A stretch of DNA of 64,000 bases, from IMG/VR virus record IMGVR_UViG_3300026292_000623, positions 1-64,000 of that record; one strand, written 5' to 3'. The DNA comes from a virus. Shown here one piece after another: positions 8,537-16,593 of this stretch; within the stretch, counting starts at the first letter, position 1, and each line of letters opens with the position of its first letter. Both the position numbers and the translations under genes were made by a program. A model generated the notes under the pieces. It was not told the origin of the DNA. It ran no database searches and saw only the letters and a list, made by a program, of their open reading frames with translations.

Positions 8537-8537
8537 A

Positions 8538-9077
8538 TTATATACACATCTCCAAAAAGGCACCAGCACCTTTTGATTGATTATTTTCCCATTCTATTGC
8601 CGCATTCTCATCAGCAAAATCTGTTACGTATTTGTAACATATAAATGGTTTATTAAAATGTCTACAAACCTTTGCTATACCGTAAGATTCCATATCAACT
8701 ACATCACTTGTAAGTTCTGGTGGTGCTTGTACAAAATTATCACCACTACTACAACTCCAAGCACTATTAGAAATTTTTAAATCTCCTTCAAATCCTGTTT
8801 CTTCAAATGGTGTAACACCTAAATCTGCTTGTGGTCTTGCATCCATATCACGTTGTTTAACTGTTCCTATTTGAATTAATTGTTCTGCTAGTTCTTTATT
8901 TAATGCACCAGCAGTTCCGTAATTAATAATTGCTTCGCAATCCTTTTGTATACAAGCCATAGTGGCAAACATTGTAGCATTTACTTTACCTACTCCATGA
9001 TACCATACTTTAAATTGTTCTGGATCTAAGTCATGCTCCGGCAATTCATTCTTTAACGCAATTAGTATATATTTCAT
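8538..9077 (-). CDS. MTA/SAH nucleosidase-like (PNP/UDP superfamily)
   Basis: A 179-residue nucleoside phosphorylase/hydrolase-fold enzyme. Visible motifs are GVGKVNA (nucleotide loop), INYGTAGAL, CSSGDNFV, VDMESYGIAKVC (substrate-binding Met-Glu) and KYVTDFADENA (catalytic Asp region). The order matches 5'-methylthioadenosine/S-adenosylhomocysteine nucleosidase, although it is shorter than the usual 230 residues. Such enzymes also split 5'-deoxyadenosine, the inhibitory by-product of radical SAM catalysis. It lies between radical SAM genes (1 nt from each neighbour), which strongly suggests by-product clearance. Alternatives are a purine nucleosidase for nucleotide scavenging or a futalosine-type hydrolase. 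Confidence 0.8.
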   Translation of the reverse strand: MKYILIALKNELPEHDLDPEQFKVWYHGVGKVNATMFATMACIQKDCEAIINYGTAGALNKELAEQLIQIGTVKQRDMDARPQADLGVTPFEETGFEGDLKISNSAWSCSSGDNFVQAPPELTSDVVDMESYGIAKVCRHFNKPFICYKYVTDFADENAAIEWENNQSKGAGAFLEMCI

Positions 9078-10391
9078 TTATCTTTCCTCTATATCTAAAT
9101 ATTTCAAATCTTCACCAAAATGTTTCCAGTTCTGACTTAAACCATGCTTCTTTAGCATTAACTCTTTTGTCAGATGCTGATTATCTAGATTTCCTTTTTC
9201 GTCTATATAAAATCTTGCAACATCAAGCATTCTGCCCATAGGACTTTTTCTTGCTGGTGGGTTACTGTTTTCCCAATCGTCCCATCTTTTTTTAATTCTA
9301 TTTTTTGTTTCCTGACTTAGATTTCTAAAATCTATATATGTATTTGATTCTTCATACTTTGAACTTAATATTGGATTTACATTAAACCAGTCTATTTGTT
9401 TATCACCTACTTTATCATATAACCAATCTGCTATATCAGTTATTTGTCCTATGTTTAATGCAGTCATGACTGTATTACTACTAAACTCAATATTTATTTC
9501 ATTTGCTAACTCTCTGTACCTATTAGTATTATCTTCTATCTGTTGCCATTTATATTTTCCTGGTCGTTGTAGTGTAACTTTTTCTCCTACTCCGTCAAGA
9601 CTAAAAATAATAATTATTTTTCCAATCTTTTTCCAAGATTCAATTACCCTTTTACTAGGAAAGTGACTAGCATTAGTATGATATTCTATTGCTAGATTTT
9701 TTGGATTCTCATTTTGTTGAATAACTTTTTCTAACAAGTCATCATGTTTGTGTTCCAGCATAGGTTCACCACCAACAAATTTTAGATAACGTAATTCAGA
9801 TAAATCATCATTTATATTATCATTAGATTCGTGAAAACCTTTTGGAATCTTTGTCTTAGGATTCTGTATACTAAAAATTGTACTACTGGCTTGAGGTCCG
9901 CACATAATACAAGCCATATTACAAAGACTGCTTATTCCTGTTTCTAAGTATCTTATTTTTGAAGGCCCTGGTGTAGTATCTCTGGTTTCTACTTTTACAT
10001 CAATATTTAATCTAGGAAGACTTCCTCTAACTAATTGATCACCATTGGCTTCTGCTATAAGTAAATCATTTTCCATACCCCAACATTTTCCACATTGGTA
10101 TGGTTTTTTACCTTCACTCATTTGTTTTCTTATACCAGTAAAATATTCACCTTCTCTGGCTTGTTTTAATCCGTCTCGAATATGAGGAGCATCATCATTT
10201 TTTGTTCTAGGGCCAAAAAATCTGCAACATGGCATAACTTCACCACTAGGTCCTACTGCGGCACCAGCCCAAAGATATGCACAATAACTTGCAGTAGGCA
10301 AGTCTGCTAATCTTTCTTTGATAGTCTTTGGGACTAACTTTCCATCTACTACAATATGTCGAGTTCTATTCTGTTCCATCTTTTGGCTCAT
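9078..10391 (-). CDS. Twitch-domain radical SAM enzyme 2
   Basis: A 437-residue protein. The N-terminal auxiliary cluster domain has SYCAYLW (Cys37), VMPCC (Cys55, 56) and YQCGKC (Cys100, 103). The radical SAM motif is CNMACIMC (Cys157, 161, 164), followed by KFVGGEPMLEHK. The first 26 nt overlap the end of the gene at 10366. An alternative start four codons downstream is equally possible since neither has a strong SD. Sequence divergence from the adjacent paralogues suggests distinct substrates rather than recent duplication. The stop abuts the nucleosidase start directly. Confidence 0.87.
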   Translation of the reverse strand: MSQKMEQNRTRHIVVDGKLVPKTIKERLADLPTASYCAYLWAGAAVGPSGEVMPCCRFFGPRTKNDDAPHIRDGLKQAREGEYFTGIRKQMSEGKKPYQCGKCWGMENDLLIAEANGDQLVRGSLPRLNIDVKVETRDTTPGPSKIRYLETGISSLCNMACIMCGPQASSTIFSIQNPKTKIPKGFHESNDNINDDLSELRYLKFVGGEPMLEHKHDDLLEKVIQQNENPKNLAIEYHTNASHFPSKRVIESWKKIGKIIIIFSLDGVGEKVTLQRPGKYKWQQIEDNTNRYRELANEINIEFSSNTVMTALNIGQITDIADWLYDKVGDKQIDWFNVNPILSSKYEESNTYIDFRNLSQETKNRIKKRWDDWENSNPPARKSPMGRMLDVARFYIDEKGNLDNQHLTKELMLKKHGLSQNWKHFGEDLKYLDIEER

Positions 10392-11796
10392 CTAGTAAGT
10401 AAGCCATTTCAGGAAATGTTGCACGGAAATCCGTGCCACGAAGTTTATCTAGTTTTTTAATGTATTCTCTAAACTCAGGAAGCCTACGGGTCCAGTCTTC
10501 ACTTTTAGCAAACTTAATCATGCCACGTAAACGTTTAATTCCATAACTAGCTTCTAACCATTTTTCATAAGGTACTTTGCCTTTGTGCCAGCTTGGAACA
10601 CCTAGTTCCCAATTCTTCTTCCACCATTCAATAAACTCTTCATACTTGGCTTCAGTCTTATCTAAAAACTCTCTTGGTAATACTTTAACATTCAAATGTC
10701 CTGGCCAATATACAAAGTGATAATTAATACCACCTGCACCAAATGGCCACATATTAGTTTTCTTTAGTCCGCTTTCCTGAAGTTTCCATTTAAGGAAATC
10801 TGGAATATAATGAATGTTTAAAGCATTAACTGCACAGGCAATAGTTACTTCTACATTATTCGAAGTCATTGTATCCAAACGTTTGAACTGTTTTAAATTA
10901 TGTTCCCACTCACTTGGATATCTTATATAATCATTCATAGCACCGATACTATCAACACTATAATGCATACGAACTTTTTGAAAATGTTTCCATTGCTCAA
11001 GTAACCTATCTGGTAACTCAATACAGTTTGAATTGTAACGCACTTCAATTTGGTGTGCGTAACCCATTTCAATAACTTTATCTAAGATCTCATAATGCTC
11101 TTCAATAACAGTTGATTCTCCACCTGCAAAATATAATTGTCTAATATATGGAATCTGTTTCCAAAACTGATCCCAAAATTTTGGATTGTCTTTGTGCCAA
11201 TTATAACTTGCTTCAAATTCTCTACCTTTTTTCTCCCATACCATAGTATCTTTGAGTGTTTTATTTTCAATTTGTGGGTGTAATGCTTTCCAGTCTTTAA
11301 CCCAACCACTCGAGTCATGTGGGCTACACATAACACAGGCTAGTTGACATTTAGTTCCCATACGTATATCAATATAACGAAGTTTACTGTCAGTACTTCC
11401 ATCTTCGTATGTTTCTCTTTTTAATTGTTCTATGTCAATCCCGTCTTTAATCCAGTAGTCCGTTTCCCATTGTCGCTTACTCCTATGTCCTGCGGCCTCT
11501 TCCTTGTAGCACTTTAAACAACTTGCCGGTTTGTCGCCTTCCATCATCATCTTACGTACACTTCTCATATAAGAATTATTCCAGCTACTATCTAAATCTG
11601 AATTATTTAAGTTGGCAGGTCTGCCATCTTCTAGTTTCAAAACTCCAACACGACCACCATGCTTTTTGTCGTTTGTAGCACCTACCGAACTTGCATTCGC
11701 GGTACAACATACTCTCATACTTCCATCTGGTCTCGTTGATAAATGAATCCATGGTAGGATACAAAAAGTATCCGAGGGTAACTTATTATCTGACAT
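10366..11796 (-). CDS. Twitch-domain radical SAM enzyme 3
   Basis: A 476-residue protein from the ATG at 11796 (MSDNKLPS), the start favoured by an AAAGGA-type SD; an earlier in-frame ATG at 11826 is less likely. Auxiliary-cluster cysteines are TFCILPW (Cys12), VCC (Cys30, 31) and SCLKC (Cys93, 96). The core motif is CQLACVMC (Cys150, 154, 157), and YFAGGESTVIEEH is the GGE-type SAM loop. A late-like box lies at 11836-11843. It is the first of the run of three radical SAM genes, and the region is probably read as one late operon. Confidence 0.87.
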   Translation of the reverse strand: MSDNKLPSDTFCILPWIHLSTRPDGSMRVCCTANASSVGATNDKKHGGRVGVLKLEDGRPANLNNSDLDSSWNNSYMRSVRKMMMEGDKPASCLKCYKEEAAGHRSKRQWETDYWIKDGIDIEQLKRETYEDGSTDSKLRYIDIRMGTKCQLACVMCSPHDSSGWVKDWKALHPQIENKTLKDTMVWEKKGREFEASYNWHKDNPKFWDQFWKQIPYIRQLYFAGGESTVIEEHYEILDKVIEMGYAHQIEVRYNSNCIELPDRLLEQWKHFQKVRMHYSVDSIGAMNDYIRYPSEWEHNLKQFKRLDTMTSNNVEVTIACAVNALNIHYIPDFLKWKLQESGLKKTNMWPFGAGGINYHFVYWPGHLNVKVLPREFLDKTEAKYEEFIEWWKKNWELGVPSWHKGKVPYEKWLEASYGIKRLRGMIKFAKSEDWTRRLPEFREYIKKLDKLRGTDFRATFPEMAYLLDEPKDGTE

Positions 11797-11835
11797 TATT
11801 TTTCCTTTGTGCAAGTTCGTCTGCACCGTACTTTG

Positions 11836-11843
11836 TATTTATC
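11836..11843 (-). promoter_or_regulatory. T4-late-like promoter box
   Basis: GATAAATA on the minus strand in the 59-nt gap before the radical SAM gene starting at 11796. The predicted start near 11830 gives a leader of about 35 nt containing the AAAGGA ribosome site. One mismatch from the T4 late core. Confidence 0.45.
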
Positions 11844-11855
11844 ATTGATTTGTGG

Positions 11856-12560
11856 TTAAATAATATATGTAGTTTCTACAGATCCTTTATTTACTAGTTC
11901 CCAAGTTTCGTCTGTAGCATTGCCTGTTAACTGCAAACAAGGGCGTTTACGCCAACTTCCGTTCCAAGTTAAATGAGGTAGTGTACTCCACTCCCACGTG
12001 AATATAGTACCTGCTTTCCATTGTGTATATACACGATTACCAAATTGAAATATCTGTCCTGGCTCCCAATCTTCCATAGGAATTAGGAACCTTATTTTGT
12101 TATCGTTTTGATATTTAAAATCAGGATTATCAATAACTCGTTCAGCACGTGGATTACCTGGTAAGTTATCTATATGCCACATAAGCTGATCATTAGGATA
12201 TTGATCATTAAACTTACAGGTAAGTTTATCATCTTTGTTAAATTTTAAAAAATCTGTAATTTTTGTAAATGTAGGGAATTCGCCTGGAAACTTATCAAAG
12301 TTCACTTTACGGAACATAGTGGCTTCTGGTTTGCCATCTGGGTTCTCTTTATCTTCTTCTACGTGATCTTGGCTTTTTTTGTTAGCGGCGTGTTCGTATC
12401 TTTGTTCGTTGTAGTTTTGATTCTGTACACCTTTAGATCTAGCTAACTCTATTTCATCTGTCCAGTCGCCTACAAAACGACCTATAATTTTTACATATTC
12501 GCCCTCTTTATCTTCTCTGAATTTATCAAAGTGCCAAGGGCTTTTAAAAGGTGATCCCAT
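11856..12560 (-). CDS. 2OG/Fe(II) oxygenase-like (beta-hydroxylase type)
   Basis: A 234-residue protein. The C-terminal half contains MWHIDNLPGNPR (possible HxD metal pair, about residue 145), RFLIPMEDWEPGQIFQFG, the turn WKAGTIFTWEW, then LPHLTWNGSWRKRPCLQLTG with a distal His. That order fits aspartyl/asparaginyl beta-hydroxylase-type 2-oxoglutarate oxygenases. The N-terminal half is charged and not recognised. It is separated by 1 nt from the sulfotransferase-like gene and precedes the radical SAM run, so it probably belongs to the same modification pathway. The substrate is unknown. Confidence 0.6.
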   Translation of the reverse strand: MGSPFKSPWHFDKFREDKEGEYVKIIGRFVGDWTDEIELARSKGVQNQNYNEQRYEHAANKKSQDHVEEDKENPDGKPEATMFRKVNFDKFPGEFPTFTKITDFLKFNKDDKLTCKFNDQYPNDQLMWHIDNLPGNPRAERVIDNPDFKYQNDNKIRFLIPMEDWEPGQIFQFGNRVYTQWKAGTIFTWEWSTLPHLTWNGSWRKRPCLQLTGNATDETWELVNKGSVETTYII

Positions 12561-13232
12561 TTATCTCTCCGGAATTGTTGCTGATGCAATATAAACATCT
12601 GAATGCTTATGTTTATTTACCTCTGCATACTCCAAAGATTTATCTAGGTTAAATGAATTCCAATTTTTAAATAGTTCTGTATTCCACGGTTTAAAGTCTA
12701 ATCCTTTACGTATTGCAAAGTCTGTAATATTAGAACTTTCTCTCCATAGTAGTTCCCACATTCTATCGTAGTTTTTATATCCTGGTCTATAGTCTGGATA
12801 GTGTGTTTCATCAAAGCACATAACTTCACTCCACCAAGCGAAGCTTTTTTGTGGTTCTCTATAAACTAATATAATTTTATCACCTGGGAAATGATTCCAT
12901 ATGTAATCTAAATTAAAGTGCCTAGCAAATACATGGCCTTTAATAATACGATATCCTTGTCCAGAAAATACCCCATTTATGTCATCTATTAATTTGTGTG
13001 GTTTGAAAAAATTAAAGTCTTCCCAATCTTCACCACAGCCCATACCCGGACCCCAATAACTACCACGATGTCCATTGTTGGAATCATTTGGATCTACTGG
13101 TCTATGATATTGAGTTCTTTCTGGAGTTTCGTCTGTACGATCACAAGATAAGATAGAGCGAAGTTGAATATCTAGTCCGCTCCATCTAGATCCTGGTATA
13201 CCGCATAGCCATACATTTATATTATTTGTCAA
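12561..13232 (-). CDS. Sulfotransferase-like P-loop protein
   Basis: A 223-residue protein. NVWLCGIPGSRWSGLD at the N-terminus resembles the phosphosulfate-binding loop of sulfotransferases. KIILVYREPQKSFAWW near residue 135 resembles the 3'-phosphate-binding segment (arginine and serine after a beta strand). If correct it would transfer sulfate from PAPS to a glycan or small molecule. The start codon appears to be TTG, supported by an AGGAAAA ribosome site 5-7 nt upstream and overlapping the previous gene by 11 nt. Similar P-loop proteins occur at 32359 and 51737. The assignment is moderate; some conserved residues are hard to place. Confidence 0.55.
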   Translation of the reverse strand: MTNNINVWLCGIPGSRWSGLDIQLRSILSCDRTDETPERTQYHRPVDPNDSNNGHRGSYWGPGMGCGEDWEDFNFFKPHKLIDDINGVFSGQGYRIIKGHVFARHFNLDYIWNHFPGDKIILVYREPQKSFAWWSEVMCFDETHYPDYRPGYKNYDRMWELLWRESSNITDFAIRKGLDFKPWNTELFKNWNSFNLDKSLEYAEVNKHKHSDVYIASATIPER

Positions 13233-13518
13233 AATGTTTTCCTAAAAATCCGGTAACGCCATTCATCACGTCTGATTTAATTGCGTCATAATCTAATTTA
13301 AGATTAATTTTTGACATAGAGTCAACTGTCAAGGCTTTTAAGATATCATCTTTTGGAGATTCTTCTTTTATTTTTTTAAGATCTTCTTGAGTCAGTACAA
13401 CCTTCTCACCGGTAGCTAGGTTTATTTGAACCTCTTTAATATACTCTGCTGGTATATGGTCCATAGATACCTGATCAAAGATCAGATCAAAAGATCTATC
13501 TTTTCGTTCAATCGGCAT
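13222..13518 (-). CDS. Small conserved phage-type protein
   Basis: A 98-residue charged protein opening with MPIERKDRSFDLIFDQVSM. No enzyme motif is visible. It resembles, from memory, a small protein conserved in T4-like cyanophages next to structural genes. Its end overlaps the sulfotransferase-like gene by 11 nt. It may take part in virion assembly, but this is only inference. Confidence 0.6.
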   Translation of the reverse strand: MPIERKDRSFDLIFDQVSMDHIPAEYIKEVQINLATGEKVVLTQEDLKKIKEESPKDDILKALTVDSMSKINLKLDYDAIKSDVMNGVTGFLGKHFDK

Positions 13519-13540
13519 TTTTGCCCGCCTTCTTGTTTAA

Positions 13541-14170
13541 TTATTCAGCTGGCTCTTCAACTTTAGCCTCAGTCTTCTTTGGTCCTGGTTTTAAACCTGG
13601 TGCCAATTCATAGGCCTGAGATTTAAGATTTTTAGCTTCAACTTCAAATGATTTAGCTTGAGCTAATAAATTCTTAGCCATCTGTGTATCATCTAAAGCT
13701 TCGCCTTGTGTTGAAGGTGCTTCAGCAACTGGTGCAGGAGCGGCCTGATCAGCCTTAACTTCCTTACCTGCCATTGGTGTTTCATCCGATGGAGGTGCTA
13801 CTACTGGTGCGTTTTTAGTTTCTTCGCGAACAATATTATTAATTTCAGTTAAGCCTACTGCAACTTCTGCATTAGGTGTCATTAAAACATTGTCTGTAGG
13901 TTGTTTCATAAGTCTGTTTGTCTTATGAAGTGTTTGAAGCATATTAGTACCATCTGCCATTACTGATCTCTCAGCATACTCGTAGAAGTTAGGACTTGCT
14001 TGAGCACCTGGTGCTTCTACTGCATTGATTACATCATCATGCATCCAATCTGGAAGTGCATCAGTATCTACAACCAAACAACTTTTTGGATCATCTGGTA
14101 GTTCTCTGAATACAACTACAACTTTTTTCTGCGTGTTGGCCAATTTACCAACGTGTTTAGTATTTCTCAT
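13541..14170 (-). CDS. Conserved phage-type protein, Ala/Pro-rich tail
   Basis: A 209-residue protein from ATG 14170, chosen because AAGGAGTAATAG gives a strong ribosome site; a 20-codon upstream extension lacks one. The N-terminal 110 residues are well structured (KVVVVFRELPDDPKSCLVVD, then LPDWMHDDVINAVE). The C-terminal half is an Ala/Pro/Glu/Lys-rich linker with a short predicted helix (DDTQMAKNLLAQAKSFEVEA). I recall close relatives in T4-like cyanophages, with no assigned function. It lies 4 nt from the next small gene. Confidence 0.65.
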   Translation of the reverse strand: MRNTKHVGKLANTQKKVVVVFRELPDDPKSCLVVDTDALPDWMHDDVINAVEAPGAQASPNFYEYAERSVMADGTNMLQTLHKTNRLMKQPTDNVLMTPNAEVAVGLTEINNIVREETKNAPVVAPPSDETPMAGKEVKADQAAPAPVAEAPSTQGEALDDTQMAKNLLAQAKSFEVEAKNLKSQAYELAPGLKPGPKKTEAKVEEPAE

Positions 14171-14174
14171 TCTA

Positions 14175-14417
14175 TTACTCCTTTGCCGGAGTTTCTGCAG
14201 GTGCATCAGCTTTATCTTTTGCTTTTGCATCTTCAGGTGTTTCCGGAGTATTTGCTTTAATAAAAGCTACTAGCTTTTCAAAACATTTTCCAACTTGACC
14301 TGCTTCAGCGGCTTTAAATGCACCACGTTGTGTAGCAAGATCAATGATATTAGCTGAAAGAACAATGTCTTGGATAGACAATGTTACAGATTCAGCATTT
14401 TTCTTTTCTTCTGCCAT
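14175..14417 (-). CDS. Small conserved phage-type protein
   Basis: An 80-residue protein with a helical core (SIQDIVLSANIIDLATQRG, then VGKCFEKLVAFIKA) and an Ala/Lys/Pro-rich disordered tail. AAGGAG lies just upstream of the ATG, and a CATAAATA late-like box is at 14454-14461. It resembles small proteins I associate with T4-like cyanophages. The function is unknown. Confidence 0.62.
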   Translation of the reverse strand: MAEEKKNAESVTLSIQDIVLSANIIDLATQRGAFKAAEAGQVGKCFEKLVAFIKANTPETPEDAKAKDKADAPAETPAKE

Positions 14418-14453
14418 TTTAATCTCCTTTGATTAATAATTAACTACTATGTT

Positions 14454-14461
14454 TATTTATG
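14454..14461 (-). promoter_or_regulatory. T4-late-like promoter box
   Basis: CATAAATA on the minus strand, ending 36 nt before the start of the 80-residue gene at 14417. The core ATAAATA is intact and the leader carries AAGGAG. The box overlaps the last codons of the gene at 14457. Confidence 0.42.
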
Positions 14462-14789
14462 CCGGCTCGTGTGCGGTATCTGCTAATTTGCTAACATAAA
14501 GGTTCTTTTTGAACTGTTCAATGTCTTCGGGTAGCTCAAACCATAGTTGGTATATATGTTTCACCTTATCTAAAGGTTTAATATGATACAACCCAGAAAT
14601 ATTATCAACTAATGATTTCCAGGATATATCTTCATTGTTGGTAACAATTACTACTCTATTCCTAACCATCTTTTCTAGCAATGGAGTACCTTTAAGTAAC
14701 TCTATATCTGAAGTACTTAAACTATTACCATTTGGTACTAATTTTATTTTACTTTCAGTCTTAGCTTGTTGCTTCTTTACTAATCCCAT
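14457..14789 (-). CDS. Hypothetical protein
   Basis: A 110-residue soluble protein (MGLVKKQQAKTESKI...). It has a mixed alpha/beta pattern with VRNRVVIVTNNEDISW in the middle and no catalytic motif I recognise. It lies 15 nt downstream of the cold-shock gene, with AAAGGTACTAT before the ATG. The role is unknown. Confidence 0.55.
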   Translation of the reverse strand: MGLVKKQQAKTESKIKLVPNGNSLSTSDIELLKGTPLLEKMVRNRVVIVTNNEDISWKSLVDNISGLYHIKPLDKVKHIYQLWFELPEDIEQFKKNLYVSKLADTAHEPA

Positions 14790-14804
14790 ATAGTACCTTT
14801 TTCT

Positions 14805-15011
14805 TTACTGTTTTTTTAACTGAACAGCCACAGGACCTTTTTTGCCATCTTCAACTTCAAACTCAAGACTATCACCTTCTTGTAGTGATTCAATTCCTGA
14901 ATCTTTTACTGCTGAAATATGTACAAAGATATCCTTCTCTTCGCCGTCAACGGCAATAAAACCAAAACCTTTAGTTCCATTAAACCATTTTACTTTACCT
15001 TGTTTACTCAT
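14805..15011 (-). CDS. Cold-shock protein (CspA family)
   Basis: A 68-residue single OB-fold cold-shock protein. RNP1 (KGFGFIAVD) and RNP2 (DIFVHISAV) are both intact, and the length is typical of the family (65-75). It binds single-stranded RNA or DNA as a chaperone and could support translation of phage transcripts or antitermination. AAGGAAAATATG gives a good ribosome site. It is placed between the VWA protein gene and small phage genes, in the same orientation. Confidence 0.92.
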   Translation of the reverse strand: MSKQGKVKWFNGTKGFGFIAVDGEEKDIFVHISAVKDSGIESLQEGDSLEFEVEDGKKGPVAVQLKKQ

Positions 15012-15023
15012 ATTTTCCTTTTC

Positions 15024-16199
15024 TTATGCCGCTTCGTAATGTACTGTTACACCAAATGGTGCTTTAATTCTTTTTTGCTTATCACTATGGATTACAAAAA
15101 GTGAATCACAGTAGTCTGGGTTTCCCCAACTCTCCCAAGGGTATCCGTCTGTGAACATGACTAACTGATCTGGATTGATGTCGTTCAATTCCATATAGTT
15201 ATAAACTGCATCAAAGTCAGTTCCACCACCACCTTCAAGTCGGTAGTCGCTCATAGTTCGTCCATCATCACTATGGAATTCTTCAACACCATAAACCTTA
15301 GTGTCAAATTGCATAATAGTAACATTATAGCTATTATACTGATCCATAATACCCTGTACTTCAGATAGGAAGTCACGAAGCATATCTTGACTTATACTTC
15401 CTGAAGTATCTAATGCAATCGCTATATTCAATTGCTCGTCCTTATTCATACCAGGAAAAATAACTTCTCCTGACCTTTTACTTGGACGCATAAAAGTAAA
15501 ATCGTTTTTAAGAGAACTTTCTAATTGTGTTCTAAGAATATCTCTCCAATCCATTTTAGGAGCAACTAATTCGTTAATCATTCTCTTAACAGAATCAGGC
15601 ACGTCCATTCCAGCATTTTGTGCCGCTTGGATTGCCGCTTGTTTAATTTCGTCTGCTAGTGCTTTCTTTTCTTCTTCACTTAATTCAGCACCTAAACCTT
15701 TACCACCTTCGCCATCTTCATCACCTGGTTTAATCTCTTCCAAGTGTACATCCATACCTTTAGCATCTTTTTTATTTGCTTTAAGATGGTCATAAATCTC
15801 ATAACTGTTCCAACCTTGATATTTCCAATCAAGACAAATTTTGCCACCACCTAGTTTATCTTCTGTAATTGGTTCACCTACATTTTGTTCAACTAGTGTC
15901 ATATTAATATTATAATCAGCCGCCGCATTATATAATTGCGGTTCTCTATCTCCTCTTGCCTGCATATGATCAAATACACAATGCAGTACTTCGTGACCCA
16001 CTAAAAAGTCTAACATAGGATCTGTTAAACTATTTACAAACTCACGATTAAAAAGAAACTTTCTACCATCTGTTGCCGCAGTAGGAAGATAATCAGCTTC
16101 TTCAATTTTTAATCTAACAGCCAATTGCCCAAAAAACGGTTTAGTTAATAGCAATCTAACTCTAGATTGTGTAATTCTTTCTTCAGCAGTTTTAATCAT
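15024..16199 (-). CDS. VWA-domain / metallopeptidase-like protein
   Basis: A 391-residue protein. The N-terminal part has HEVLHCVFDH (residues 69-78), a zincin HExxH-like motif, matching the putative metallopeptidase domain found with DUF2201-type VWA proteins. The C-terminal half is a von Willebrand A domain with the MIDAS sequence DTSGSIS (about residue 268), a Thr in GGGGTDFDAV, and FTDGYPW. It pairs with the MoxR ATPase encoded just upstream, as in other MoxR/VWA chaperone systems and in the CobS/CobT-like pairs of cyanophages. It has its own sigma70-type promoter (16230-16258). The target is unknown. Confidence 0.85.
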   Translation of the reverse strand: MIKTAEERITQSRVRLLLTKPFFGQLAVRLKIEEADYLPTAATDGRKFLFNREFVNSLTDPMLDFLVGHEVLHCVFDHMQARGDREPQLYNAAADYNINMTLVEQNVGEPITEDKLGGGKICLDWKYQGWNSYEIYDHLKANKKDAKGMDVHLEEIKPGDEDGEGGKGLGAELSEEEKKALADEIKQAAIQAAQNAGMDVPDSVKRMINELVAPKMDWRDILRTQLESSLKNDFTFMRPSKRSGEVIFPGMNKDEQLNIAIALDTSGSISQDMLRDFLSEVQGIMDQYNSYNVTIMQFDTKVYGVEEFHSDDGRTMSDYRLEGGGGTDFDAVYNYMELNDINPDQLVMFTDGYPWESWGNPDYCDSLFVIHSDKQKRIKAPFGVTVHYEAA

Positions 16200-16229
16200 C
16201 TTTATGTCCCTTATCTAACTTATAACTAT

Positions 16230-16258
16230 ATAATACTATCTTTACCAACATATGTCAA
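16230..16258 (-). promoter_or_regulatory. Sigma70-type promoter for VWA gene
   Basis: Minus-strand TTGACA (16258-16253), a 17-bp spacer and TATTAT (16235-16230). The start site should lie near 16223, giving a leader of about 24 nt with AAGGGA before ATG 16199. The -35 box overlaps the stop region of the gene upstream (16255). Confidence 0.8.
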
Positions 16259-16593
16259 CCTTTATGTGACAATTTAAATACCATTGCATCTGGTTGGTTT
16301 TTAAAGAAAACTCTATCATTTTCGATATGAAAATCTTGGTGATAAAAGTGTTTTCTACAAAATTTAGTTATCCAAGTCTTATGTCCTTTACTATATAATG
16401 GAATAATTTCGCAGTTTTTCATCCATTCTTTCTTGTATTTACTAATATCACTAGCACTATAATCTTTAAATTCTAATCCGTATAATCTAATATTAGTTCT
16501 CTGCCTTGGGGTGAATTGGGAGAGATCTATTGTCTCTCCCTCTTTTAATTTAGGCGTCAAGTACGAGTCTACCATATCGGTTAAAGTACTCAT
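16255..16593 (-). CDS. Hypothetical protein
   Basis: A 112-residue basic protein from ATG 16593, where GAGG lies 4 nt upstream; the frame extends one TTG codon further. It contains many His, Lys and aromatic residues (CRKHFYHQDFHIEN). No family was recognised. It overlaps the end of the MoxR gene by 44 nt, suggesting coupling with it, and may be a small partner of the MoxR/VWA pair. Confidence 0.5.
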   Translation of the reverse strand: MSTLTDMVDSYLTPKLKEGETIDLSQFTPRQRTNIRLYGLEFKDYSASDISKYKKEWMKNCEIIPLYSKGHKTWITKFCRKHFYHQDFHIENDRVFFKNQPDAMVFKLSHKG

